This document shows, piece by piece, positions 40,444-49,054 of a DNA stretch of 64,000 nucleotides. The stretch's first letter is position 1; every line of letters begins with the position of its first letter. The notes under the pieces are model-generated. The model made no database searches. It saw only the letters and a list, made by a program, of their open reading frames with translations, and had not been told where the DNA came from. Both the position numbers and the translations under genes were made by a program. This DNA comes from CAG-1782 sp964418255 (lineage in GTDB: Bacteria > Bacillota > Clostridia > Christensenellales > DTU072), in assembly GCA_964418255.1 (NCBI GenBank), contig CAYQKV010000007.1, positions 1-64,000 of the forward strand, in the 5' to 3' direction.

Positions 40444-42207
40444 ATGCTACGAAAAAAACTTACAAAAAAAGAAAGAATTTTCGACCCCGTCAAGGAAAAC
40501 GAAAAAGATTTAATCGCTTACGACTGCGTTAAGCTCTATGCGGAAACCGACATTCCCATTCCCGAGAAATCGCAATTCGTCGACGGCGGAATTCTCACTC
40601 CCAAAAAAATCTGGCAGGACTTCGACCCGACGGAAGAACGTTTCGACGGAAAACTCGTTTTTTCGGAAAACAATCTTACCGTTTATTCTTTCTGCGCCGC
40701 CCATTGTCCCGACGGCGACCTTACCGTACAACTGAGCGTTTACGCCCCGTCCTACGATTCGCCCAAAGGGGTAATTCTTATCGGCGACAACTCCCGCGTT
40801 CCGCAAAAATCCGTTATCGACGACATAGTAGGTCGCGGAAGCTACGTCTTTATCGCCGACTACAACGGCGTCTTTGACAACACTCTTACCCTTTTCCCCC
40901 CGTCTCTGTCCTACGGCAAATCGGGCAACGAAGGGAAACATCTTACCGAACTTTCTCCCACGGCAAAAGAAACGTGCGCGTATCTTTACACTCTCATACA
41001 CCGCCGCGCGCTCGGCTTTATCGAAGAGACCTACGGAAAAAAATGCGTAATCGCTCTCGGCATAAAACGCGGCGTGGAAATCGCTATGCAATTAGCGGGT
41101 ACGGAAAAAACGCGGATTACCGCCCTCGCCTGCGTGGGCGCAAGCGGCTATCCCGAGTACGCGGGAATCCCCCGCTATCCCGTAGGCGCTTCCACTCTTA
41201 ACGACGACGTGCTCGCTTTTATCGCCGGCGCAAGCGGAGTATCCTACCTGAAAGGCTATCCTCACCCCGTGTTCGCGGCGGTGGGCAGCAACGGCACAAT
41301 AAGCGACGTTGACAGACTTTCGTCTCTTAAAAACTTGATTTCGGGACCCCTTACCGTCTCGATTTCGCAAGAGTTTTCCGACAACGTAGACAAAGAAACG
41401 TGGAAAGTTTGTCTTGATTTTCTCGATTCTTCGTTCTGGAAGAGCGATTTTCCTTTACCGCCGGTTTCGTCCGTCAAAGTCAACCGCGACGGTTCGGTAT
41501 ACGCGGACATAACCGCTTCGATTAGACCGAAGATAAAGTTTCTCTCTTTCTACTATTCCTACAACAACATCGACCACCGAACGAGGACGTGGGAAAAGGT
41601 CGCCTGCGAGACGGTAGGCGAAGGGCAATACCTTGCCAAACTTTCTTTCTCCACGCAGTGTTCGACCTTGTTTTTCTACACCGAAACCGTCTACGAAAAC
41701 GGTTTGATTTCCACCGAACCTCCCAAATTCGCAGACCTTTCCGCGTACAGAATTATGTTGTCCGCTCCTCAAAGCGCGACCGTCCTTTACCGTCACGGCG
41801 CGGAGGGAGAATTCCTGCCCGTAAGCGAAGACGCGGTAGTCGGACGGGAAACCATACTCGAAAAGACCCTGCCTTCGGGCGCGAAAGGCGCGGTTTGCCC
41901 CGACGGCAGTATGAAACTTTTCGTCGGGGACTCCTGCCGTCTTATCGAAAACGGCAAGCTGTTGCAAGCCGACACTTTCAGCAACGAACCGTATTATCAA
42001 CTTGAACTTTCGGTAAGTTGCGGTTTTCCCGCCACCGTTTATCGCGCTTCGAAACGCATAATGGGCGGCGCGACGTTCAACGGCACCACGTTTGCCTGTT
42101 CCGACTTCAAAGACGAATTTTTCCGTCCGTTGCCGTCCTGGAAAGAGGTAAATACCTTCGTCGTCGTCACTCCCGACGTCACGGTCAACAAACTTACGTT
42201 TATATAA
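40444..42207 (+). CDS. Alpha/beta-hydrolase-like protein with degenerate nucleophile site
   Basis: 587 residues from the ATG at 40444, which follows AAGGA; the frame from 40399 has no site. The middle (about 130-300) looks like an alpha/beta-hydrolase of the large PhoPQ or acetyl-esterase type, with GVILIGDNSRVPQKSVIDDI and ADYNGVFDNTL. The nucleophile elbow, normally GxSxG, reads ALGIKRGVEIAMQLAG, so no Ser is in place. The C-terminal third is beta-rich. No signal peptide is evident. It may be a non-catalytic or unusual enzyme. Confidence 0.5.
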   Translation: MLRKKLTKKERIFDPVKENEKDLIAYDCVKLYAETDIPIPEKSQFVDGGILTPKKIWQDFDPTEERFDGKLVFSENNLTVYSFCAAHCPDGDLTVQLSVYAPSYDSPKGVILIGDNSRVPQKSVIDDIVGRGSYVFIADYNGVFDNTLTLFPPSLSYGKSGNEGKHLTELSPTAKETCAYLYTLIHRRALGFIEETYGKKCVIALGIKRGVEIAMQLAGTEKTRITALACVGASGYPEYAGIPRYPVGASTLNDDVLAFIAGASGVSYLKGYPHPVFAAVGSNGTISDVDRLSSLKNLISGPLTVSISQEFSDNVDKETWKVCLDFLDSSFWKSDFPLPPVSSVKVNRDGSVYADITASIRPKIKFLSFYYSYNNIDHRTRTWEKVACETVGEGQYLAKLSFSTQCSTLFFYTETVYENGLISTEPPKFADLSAYRIMLSAPQSATVLYRHGAEGEFLPVSEDAVVGRETILEKTLPSGAKGAVCPDGSMKLFVGDSCRLIENGKLLQADTFSNEPYYQLELSVSCGFPATVYRASKRIMGGATFNGTTFACSDFKDEFFRPLPSWKEVNTFVVVTPDVTVNKLTFI

Positions 42208-42223
42208 TTCCGAGGCTGTAAAT

Positions 42224-42811
42224 ATGGACGAAAAAAACAAAAACTCTTCTATGGAAGAAATGTTATCCCCGCGCGACAACAATAATAAAAAACTGATTTC
42301 CGCGCTTATATGGATTGTCGTAGCCGTAGCTCTCGCTCTGGGCGCGTTCTTTTTCACGAATAATTTTCTTATGCGCTGGCCGATAGAGGGTTCGTCGATG
42401 AACCCCACTCTGGAAAGCGACGACAACGTTCTTCTCTTCCGCACGCAAAAAGTCGATTACGACGACGTGATTATCTTCTATCTCGACGGACTGGAAAAAT
42501 ACCTCGTCAAACGCGTAATCGGCAAAGAAGGCGACGTAATAACGACGTCTTTCGACAATGAAAGCAACGTCTACCACGTTTACCGCAACGGAGAACTTCT
42601 TTCCGAAGAGAAAATCAACGAACCTATGGTTGGCACGGGCGGTTGGAAGAACTCCACGATAACCGTCCCGAAAGGCAAATTTTACTTCCTCGGAGACAAC
42701 CGAAACCACTCTACCGACAGCAACGAGGGTTATCTTGCCGACGTCGACTCAATCGTCGGTATAGCCTTCCTCCGAATAAGCGACGGCAACGGCATACGCA
42801 TTATAAAATAA
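42224..42811 (+). CDS. lepB: Signal peptidase I
   Basis: 195 residues. One N-terminal membrane helix (residues 23-43) follows an acidic, Asn-rich tail. Box B IEGSSMNPTL holds catalytic Ser58, box D YLVKRVIGKEGD holds Lys96, and box E LGDNRNHSTDS is near the end. It cleaves signal peptides of exported proteins on the outer face. Its place inside a cluster of exported proteins suggests a dedicated or conveniently co-expressed peptidase. Confidence 0.93.
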   Translation: MDEKNKNSSMEEMLSPRDNNNKKLISALIWIVVAVALALGAFFFTNNFLMRWPIEGSSMNPTLESDDNVLLFRTQKVDYDDVIIFYLDGLEKYLVKRVIGKEGDVITTSFDNESNVYHVYRNGELLSEEKINEPMVGTGGWKNSTITVPKGKFYFLGDNRNHSTDSNEGYLADVDSIVGIAFLRISDGNGIRIIK

Positions 42812-42852
42812 ACCCGCATATTGCTTTAACCGGCGATACGGATGGAGAGAAA

Positions 42853-44391
42853 ATGAAAACTTTTTACAAATCGGCGGCGCTATGTCTTCTTGCGATTACG
42901 ACGGTCTTTTTCTTTGGCTGTTCCGAAAGTCGGGAAACAAACGTAGGCGCGCTGGAAAATCTCTCTTTAAGCGCGATTGAAAGCGCGTTCTCTTCCTATA
43001 ACGGAGAGGACGAATTGCACGCTTCTTACGTCAATTCTTCGAAAGGTTTAACTTCTCTTCTGTCCCTGTCCGACATCCCCTTGCCCGAAACTCTTACTTC
43101 TTCCGACAATTCTCTACCTTTCGGTTTAATGCTCTACGACGGGGAAAAATACGTTCCCGCATTTACCTGCGACGCGTTCGACGAAAACAAAAAATCCCTC
43201 TTTTTCACCCACGGAATGGGTTATAACGGCTCCTGGTACAATTCGAAAGGCTATTTCGACGCGGGGTACAACGTGTTTGCGTTTTTCTGGGGCGCATTTG
43301 CCGGCGAAGACAATATGAACGCGGCTGTCGTCTGCGATAAAGTGTGGTTCTACGACGGTTCGCACCGTTTCCGCACGGAAAGAGGGGGAACGTGGAACGA
43401 CGGCTCTTCGATAAACCACTCTCTCGTGGAAATTTACGCCGCGTCCTACTGCGACTTTTTGCTCGCGCACCCCGACTATACCTCGAAAGAAATCACCGTA
43501 GCTGGACATTCTTACGGCGGTATGATGACTTTCGGACTTCTCAGTTATCTTACCGCCGCTTTCCGAAGCGGCGTTCTCGACGCCCGTCTTCTTCCCGACC
43601 GCGCGATTATGTGCGACCCATTTCTTATGAACGGCAATTCCTCCCGCCACGTTCGCTGGCTGAGCGATATGCAAAATCCCGACTTCGGAGGGGTCGCTTA
43701 TCTCGCTTACGAAGGGGTTCTTGCGGCGAAATCCCTCGGCATTTCCGTTTCCCTCGTCCGCACAAGTCAGTTCATCGCGATGCCCACCGTTCTTGCGTAC
43801 CGCGACCTCGAAATCGGCAACGCTATGCTCGATAAACTCAACTCTTCCCTTCTCTACGTCGACGCGCCCGCGACGAATATGCTCAACCTAAGCGACGCGC
43901 ACAACTACGGAATATACTGGCCGTCGTACGTCACGGAAGAAAAATTCGATTCTTCAAACCCGACCGAATACGCTTACAGTCCGCTTAACCCTTACCACGC
44001 CGACTACGCGCGTATGGGGGAAACGTACTCCCTTAACTTCAACAAAACGCCCTACAACCTAAAAGACGACGAAATAACCCTCGACTATAAAGGCAAAACC
44101 AAAATTTACGGATTCGTTTTCGAAGACGAGAACGGAAACGGGGAACTCGACGAACGCCTGTCGAAACATATCGTCGGCGCGACGGTGGAAATAAAAAATT
44201 CGTCGCAAGACGTCGTTTTCACCGCGACAACCTCGCTGAGCGGCTATTTCGAATACTTCGCCCTACCCGACGTTTATACCCTTTCCGTAACCTTGCCCTC
44301 GGGGTATTCTTTCGATAAAATCCTTACTTTGACTGCGGACGAAGGCGACTATTTCCTTCCCGCCCTTATTCCTACGGAGAAAACAAAATGA
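42853..44391 (+). CDS. Lipoprotein alpha/beta-hydrolase with C-terminal SdrD-type beta domain
   Basis: 512 residues from MKTFYKSAALCLLAITTVFF; the lipobox FFGC gives a lipid-anchored Cys near 23. The hydrolase part has FFTHGMGYNGSWYNSKGYF (oxyanion region) and the nucleophile elbow VAGHSYGGMMTFGLLSY, Ser near residue 219. The late NLSDAHNYGIYWPSY may contain the catalytic His. The last 90 residues (IYGFVFEDENGNGELDERL...) form a calcium-binding-type SdrD or collagen-adhesin-like beta domain. GATGGAGA is the ribosome site. A surface lipase or esterase is likely. Confidence 0.75.
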   Translation: MKTFYKSAALCLLAITTVFFFGCSESRETNVGALENLSLSAIESAFSSYNGEDELHASYVNSSKGLTSLLSLSDIPLPETLTSSDNSLPFGLMLYDGEKYVPAFTCDAFDENKKSLFFTHGMGYNGSWYNSKGYFDAGYNVFAFFWGAFAGEDNMNAAVVCDKVWFYDGSHRFRTERGGTWNDGSSINHSLVEIYAASYCDFLLAHPDYTSKEITVAGHSYGGMMTFGLLSYLTAAFRSGVLDARLLPDRAIMCDPFLMNGNSSRHVRWLSDMQNPDFGGVAYLAYEGVLAAKSLGISVSLVRTSQFIAMPTVLAYRDLEIGNAMLDKLNSSLLYVDAPATNMLNLSDAHNYGIYWPSYVTEEKFDSSNPTEYAYSPLNPYHADYARMGETYSLNFNKTPYNLKDDEITLDYKGKTKIYGFVFEDENGNGELDERLSKHIVGATVEIKNSSQDVVFTATTSLSGYFEYFALPDVYTLSVTLPSGYSFDKILTLTADEGDYFLPALIPTEKTK

Positions 44392-45236
44392 AACGTTTAA
44401 GTAGCCTTAAAAAACCATATCGGATAACCATTTACGCAATTTGCGCCGCGCTCGTCGTCGTTCTCACCCTTCTTTGGGTTATGTTTGCGGTAATCGCCGT
44501 GCACAAAACAAACACCTACGGTTACGACGGATTCAAAGGCACGCGCACTATTGCTCACAGAGGTTACAGCGGCAAATATTTCGACAACACACTGCAATCG
44601 TTCGTCGCGGCGGGCGAAGAAGGATTCTTTTACGGAATAGAGACCGACATACGCCGCACAAAAGACGGCGTATGGGTATGTTGTCACGACGACAACCCGT
44701 TTGCCGACAAAAGCATAAAAATCACGCAGTCTCTTTACTCCGACGTCAAAGACCTGCCGCTCGACCTTTCGAACGCAAAGCCCGAAGCGGACGTCAATCA
44801 AACGTACGTTCTTCCCACATACGAAGAATATCTTTCTGTGTGCGCGTCATACGGCAAACTCGCGCTTATCGAAATCAAAGGCTCGTATTCCGCCGAAGAT
44901 TTGGAGGAACCGGTAACGCGGGCGATAAGTAAACTCGGTTATTCACGGGCATATTTCGGAAGTTTTACTCTGAAAAGCATTGAAAGCGTGCTCGAAATCG
45001 AACCGTACGCGCGCGTTATTCTCTTCGCGGGGCAGTCGATAGTATCTTACTGCTATACGAAAATGGGTTTCGGCGTAGGCGTAAACAAAAAAATTCTGAG
45101 CGACAAGCTAATCGAACGCTCGCACGAAGCGAACGCCCCCGTGTTCGTCTATACGATTAAGAATAAAGACGAATACCTCTCTTACTCGGAAAAAAACGTA
45201 GATTTTATCATTACCGATTACGCTTTCGACCTGTAA
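44388..45236 (+). CDS. Glycerophosphodiester phosphodiesterase, membrane-anchored
   Basis: 282 residues. One N-terminal membrane helix (about 13-37) and then a GDPD barrel: RTIAHRGYSGKYFDNTLQSF, EEGFFYGIETDIRRTKDGV and HDDNPFADKS provide the His, Glu, Asp metal ligands and the second His. It hydrolyses glycerophosphodiesters to glycerol-3-phosphate. The active site should face the outside. The gene overlaps the preceding lipase by four bases, suggesting joint lipid degradation. Confidence 0.9.
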   Translation: MKRLSSLKKPYRITIYAICAALVVVLTLLWVMFAVIAVHKTNTYGYDGFKGTRTIAHRGYSGKYFDNTLQSFVAAGEEGFFYGIETDIRRTKDGVWVCCHDDNPFADKSIKITQSLYSDVKDLPLDLSNAKPEADVNQTYVLPTYEEYLSVCASYGKLALIEIKGSYSAEDLEEPVTRAISKLGYSRAYFGSFTLKSIESVLEIEPYARVILFAGQSIVSYCYTKMGFGVGVNKKILSDKLIERSHEANAPVFVYTIKNKDEYLSYSEKNVDFIITDYAFDL

Positions 45237-45386
45237 AACGCCCTTCGTTTCTTTTTCCGATTTCGGGCATTATAAAACCGCAAGGCGCGCTATTCATAAA
45301 TATTGTTTTTATCCATTGCATTTTATTCTTAAATAGGTTATACTTATTAAGTTATATTATAATAAATATATTTTCGGAGCAGAAAT

Positions 45387-46856
45387 ATGAAAAAAAATAT
45401 TGTCATTCTTACGATTTGTCTGTTGCTCGTCGGTGCGGTAATCCTCTGCGCTTGCTCGGAAAACACTTCCCGCGACCCGATAAAGACGGACTTAACGGGC
45501 GCAACCGTCTCCGATAACGGCGGTATGGCTGTACGCTACGGCAATTACGTTTACTTTATCAACGGTTTTGCGGGAGAAACCGCGTCCAACGCTTTCGGCG
45601 AAGTCGTTCGCGGTTCGATTTGCAGAACCACCCTTAAAAACGGCGTTCCCGATTATAAGAGCGTGCAAACGATTGTTCCCAAAAACGCTTTCGGCGAAGA
45701 CACGACTTACGGCGGAATTTATATCGTAAACGATTATATCTACTACAACACGACCAGCGTGGATAAGAACTCCGACCGCGAGTACAAGACGGGCGAAGGC
45801 ATTCTTATGCGCACCTCGATTGACGGAAGCAAAACCGAAACCGTCAAAGAATTCGACGACAACGACATTGTTTTATACGCGGGCGACGACAGCAAATTCC
45901 TCGCTTACGTCTACGACAACTACGCTTACCTCGTAAACTCCGCGGACAATTCGATAACCCTTCTTTCGAAAACCAACCGCAAAAACCCCACGGACGAAAG
46001 ACAGACCGTAGTAGCCTACAAATTCGCCGGCGATTATTTCGTATACACTATGTATAACTACGCGGACGAATCCAACTACTCCGCCGACTATATCGTATGG
46101 GCTTGCAATCTGAAAACGGGCAAACAGTCCGCTATTATGAGTTCGGACATTTACAACGGAAACTCCGACCGCAACGTTCTTTACACGACCACGCTCACCG
46201 ACGTCATTCCCACAAACAACGGGTTTATCCTCTACTACTCGAAGAAAGGCAACGATAACGGCAAAAACGACGGGTTCTATTCCTGCGAATTCAACGGCGA
46301 CGCACTCGCGTTCGACAAAGCGAAAGAAGTTCGCTACACCTATGAAACCACCGTCAACGCTTACACTAAGTTCACCCGTTTAAGCAACGGCTACACCCTC
46401 GCGTTCAATTCTCAGCTCTTCGACGTATTCGCCGCAGACGGCGGCAAAGTCGAAAACGAGGACGGAAGTTACCTTCGTCTGAACTTCGAAAAAGCGGTTA
46501 CCATTATCGACGTAGTCGAAACGGACGACGAAGTTTACGCCTACTACCTTCTTGACAGCAAGTTCTATTATATCCGTTTGTTCGACAAGGCAGAGAACGC
46601 GCTCGTTCAGTCCAGCGCGGACGCCGTAGCGTTCTTTGCGGGCAAATATAACTCTTCTTACGTTTCTTACGACTTCATTGACGGTATAATATATTATCTC
46701 AACGACGATATGGAAGACAACGCGTATTATTACGCCCTGCCCGACTTTTCGACCGTTACTCCTTCCACTAATATCTCTACGGGTAAAATACTCGGAATAA
46801 TCAGTGAAACCGACCTGATTACCCTCATCGGAGAAGAAGAAAAAAGCGAGTCCTGA
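45387..46856 (+). CDS. Lipoprotein with beta-propeller-like repeats
   Basis: 489 residues, starting MKKNIVILTICLLLVGAVIL and a lipobox with LCAC (Cys near 22). The rest shows repeated GNYVYFINGF, NDYIYYNTTS, DNYAYLVNSAD and DGIIYYLNDD strand pairs, as in DUF5050-type propeller proteins found next to surface enzymes in Clostridia. A -10 box TATAAT (45358) lies upstream; no clear -35. A bidirectional-looking terminator follows. Ligand unknown. Confidence 0.65.
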   Translation: MKKNIVILTICLLLVGAVILCACSENTSRDPIKTDLTGATVSDNGGMAVRYGNYVYFINGFAGETASNAFGEVVRGSICRTTLKNGVPDYKSVQTIVPKNAFGEDTTYGGIYIVNDYIYYNTTSVDKNSDREYKTGEGILMRTSIDGSKTETVKEFDDNDIVLYAGDDSKFLAYVYDNYAYLVNSADNSITLLSKTNRKNPTDERQTVVAYKFAGDYFVYTMYNYADESNYSADYIVWACNLKTGKQSAIMSSDIYNGNSDRNVLYTTTLTDVIPTNNGFILYYSKKGNDNGKNDGFYSCEFNGDALAFDKAKEVRYTYETTVNAYTKFTRLSNGYTLAFNSQLFDVFAADGGKVENEDGSYLRLNFEKAVTIIDVVETDDEVYAYYLLDSKFYYIRLFDKAENALVQSSADAVAFFAGKYNSSYVSYDFIDGIIYYLNDDMEDNAYYYALPDFSTVTPSTNISTGKILGIISETDLITLIGEEEKSES

Positions 46857-46878
46857 TATTCTTAGATAACAAAACAAT

Positions 46879-46914
46879 TACGGCGAGCAGAAATTCTGCC
46901 CGCCGTATTTTTTT
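46879..46914 (+). terminator. Intrinsic terminator of the surface cluster
   Basis: TACGGCGAGCAGAA and TTCTGCCCGCCGTA form a stem (46879-46907, one A-C mismatch near the middle) followed by seven T. Confidence 0.85.
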
Positions 46915-46940
46915 ACGTTTATCCGTTCAACGCGTTCCCG

Positions 46941-47222
46941 TTATAAATCCATAGCCCGTTCGTCCAAAAGAAACCGTTCTATTCCCACGTACAGCACGCC
47001 TTTTTCGTCGTGCCACGGAATAATATCGTCTTTTACCACGACGATTTTCTTAAAAGAATCGTCTATCCTGTTTAGGGAATTCGTCTCCTGCAAACGTTTT
47101 TCCGCAGTGCCGATATACAGCGCCGATTGAATATAATACCGCCTGTCGGCTTGATTTGCGACAAAGTCCACCTCTAATTGCTTACGCTTAACTTTTTGTC
47201 TTACGGCGTTTCGGCTTGCTGT
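46941..47222 (-). pseudogene. C-terminal relic of an AAA ATPase with DUF4143
   Basis: The frame from 47222 to 46941 has no start and carries only the end of the family: KRKQLEVDFVANQADRRYYI, QSALYIGTAEKR, IDDSFKKIVVVKDDIIPWHD and IERFLLDERAMDL. The full gene (about 400 residues with an N-terminal ATPase) is missing its main part. The upstream break lies next to repeat copies, so it may have been cut by them. Confidence 0.8.
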
Positions 47223-47439
47223 TTATAAGGCACAATCTATAATTTCCGTCAAGCATTTTCGGAAAATTTGCGTATTGCGACAATTTTCCCGTTTCTATAA
47301 AAGGTAACGCCGCTTTTCGCGCTTTGTCGCGCAATATCTCGCTTTGTTAAATCGGAACGTATTCGAAGTTTACGAGTATAAAAAACAAGAGTGGAGAGAT
47401 TACGTTGATTTTATCCACCGTTTTACTATTCAAATACTC
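47223..47439. repeat. Gene-free stretch with duplicated and element-end sequence
   Basis: A 43-bp block at 47259-47301 (TCGGAAAATTTGCGTATTGC...) recurs at 47651-47693 with two differences, bracketing the composite repeat. At 47390-47412, GAGTGGAGAGATTACGTTGA matches the left end of the 35.3-kb element. The 47340-47390 part shows nothing I recognise. Confidence 0.6.
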
Positions 47440-47655
47440 AAAAAGTAAAAATCACACTTTTTACTTTTTGCCCTTATGAGGATAAGCAAGGGGCGTGAAC
47501 CCCTTGCGAGCTTACATAATAAGCAAAATGTGTCATTTTGCTTCCTTTGTAGTCCGACTTACACGGAATTAAATTTTATCCGCACAAAGGCTTTTGCCGA
47601 CTGCGGTAAAATTCCGTGTAACGACTGGTCGGAAGCCTTACGCCGTTTGGTCGGA
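47440..47655 (+). repeat. Composite palindromic repeat, copy 2
   Basis: Complete unit in plus sense: AAAAAGTAAAAA hairpin, CAAGGGG/CCCCTTG, AAGCAAAATG-TGT-CATTTTGCTT (47521-47543). Then follows the palindrome beginning TCCGACTTACACGGAATT and ending AATTCCGTGTAACGACTGG with TCGGA. It is followed by the AGCC...CGCCGTTTGGTCGGA half-module. The 47476 frame across it is an artefact. Confidence 0.85.
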
Positions 47656-47700
47656 AAATTTGCGTATTGCGACATTTTTTCCGTTTCTATAAACAGGTAT

Positions 47701-47732
47701 AAAAAAGCCGTCCGAAAATATTTCCGAACGGC
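47701..47732 (-). terminator. Terminator of the 49-kb membrane protein pair
   Basis: Minus-strand hairpin GCCGTTCGGAAA/TTTTCGGACGGC, followed by TTTTTT (47701-47706). Confidence 0.85.
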
Positions 47733-47756
47733 AAGATTATTTTCGAAGAATACGGT

Positions 47757-49052
47757 TTATTTAACCGAGCCGTAGACGGGCGTTCTTGCCGCCTTTTCGG
47801 GCGCGCGTACCGCGTCTATTCTTCTTCTCTTTTCCTTTTCTTCTTTGCACATACCGCGAGTGAGCCCGATAAGGAGGTTAACCACAACGCCCCACGCAGC
47901 AAAGACGAGAAATATTTTTCTCAGGCTGAACAGGGTTACCAGCGCGTAGATAAGTCCGTTGCTGTCGAGCCACGCCATTTCCTGATAGCCGAGCACGCCG
48001 CGCGTTTCGTTCATCGGGGTGAGCACGAGTTCGAGAGTTTTCTGTTCTCCGTCGTAATTATAGCTGATTTTTACCGAACTTCCGAGAAGGTCTTCTTGCG
48101 CCGCGATATTCGCTACCGCCGTAAACAGCATATCGGGTATTTTCGTCGCGCTCAAAAGGTCTAATATTCCGCCTACCATACCGTTTTCGAGCAAGCTGCT
48201 GAGGTCTACCACGTTGTCCGTTCCGAGCATATCCAGCACGGTCCAGTCTACGTGTTCGAGCGTGATTGTGTTGGTGGTCTTATCGCATACCGCAAAGAAC
48301 ACGCTCGTCACTTCTATTCCGTCTTCGGTTTCCACATATTCCGTATAGTCTTTGTTCTTTATGGTATCCTGGCTGATTTCCCTTTCGTCAAGCAAAAGGT
48401 GCACGAGGCAAGGGATGGTAAGTCTGTCGCTCGTAGCGAAGTCAATCCAGGGATGCGTAAACGTCTGATAGCCGTTCGAGTTAATGCTCTGATACTGTAT
48501 CGCAAACAGACCGCCTATAGTGCCGTAATGCTTGTTGTCGGAAAGTTCGCTTACCGCTTCGTTATATCCCGCGTTCTGATAGTATTCAATCGCTTCCTGA
48601 AGCGGTTTAGACGAGTCGTAAGGAAGCGTTCCCGCTTTTACGCTGAGTTCTATGAATTTATTGAGAAGGTCTTCGTTTACTTCCGCTCTGTCGTCCCAGC
48701 CGTCGGCAAGGTCTTCATAGTAAATAGTGGAACTGGTCGCGCCCGCAAGCATATCGGGAAGCGCAACGTCGCAGACGACCCATAAGCCCGTCATCGTGAT
48801 AACGACGACCATACAAAGTCTTACCGTCTGATTGAAGATAGTCTTTCTCTTCTTTTTCTTTTTGGAAGTTATCGCCGCATAACAGATATAGTAAATAATC
48901 GCCATTACCGCGGCAACTATGACTCCGACGAACACGAAAATGCCGTAGTTCTTCGTCTGGGTCATTATGATATTCCAGTTAAAGTACAGTACCGCCGCAA
49001 GCAGAAGCGGATAACCCAATATATGCAACAAAACACATAATACTTTTTTCAT
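47757..49052 (-). CDS. Membrane protein of unknown function (pair member B)
   Basis: 431 residues. Three or so N-terminal membrane helices (residues 4-25, 32-60, 80-100) separate a Lys-rich loop (SKKKKKRKT), then a large extracellular beta-rich region of about 240 residues, then a final helix pair (about 370-400) and a basic tail. I do not recognise the family. The gene is the second of two that share the same layout, N-terminal helices with a large outer domain and a C-terminal anchor, so they may be paralogues or partner subunits. The upstream gene ends two bases before this one. Confidence 0.6.
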   Translation of the reverse strand: MKKVLCVLLHILGYPLLLAAVLYFNWNIIMTQTKNYGIFVFVGVIVAAVMAIIYYICYAAITSKKKKKRKTIFNQTVRLCMVVVITMTGLWVVCDVALPDMLAGATSSTIYYEDLADGWDDRAEVNEDLLNKFIELSVKAGTLPYDSSKPLQEAIEYYQNAGYNEAVSELSDNKHYGTIGGLFAIQYQSINSNGYQTFTHPWIDFATSDRLTIPCLVHLLLDEREISQDTIKNKDYTEYVETEDGIEVTSVFFAVCDKTTNTITLEHVDWTVLDMLGTDNVVDLSSLLENGMVGGILDLLSATKIPDMLFTAVANIAAQEDLLGSSVKISYNYDGEQKTLELVLTPMNETRGVLGYQEMAWLDSNGLIYALVTLFSLRKIFLVFAAWGVVVNLLIGLTRGMCKEEKEKRRRIDAVRAPEKAARTPVYGSVK

Positions 49053-49054
49053 AA

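Noticed and set aside
42643..42852. N-terminal extension of the 42853 lipoprotein frame
   Set aside because: It overlaps signal peptidase in another frame, and a ribosome site and signal peptide begin at 42853.
47476..47775. 99-residue ORF MRISKGREPLASLHNK...
   Set aside because: Sister ORFs at 60380 and 61137 and 62328 share its text because they translate the same palindromic repeat; no gene content.
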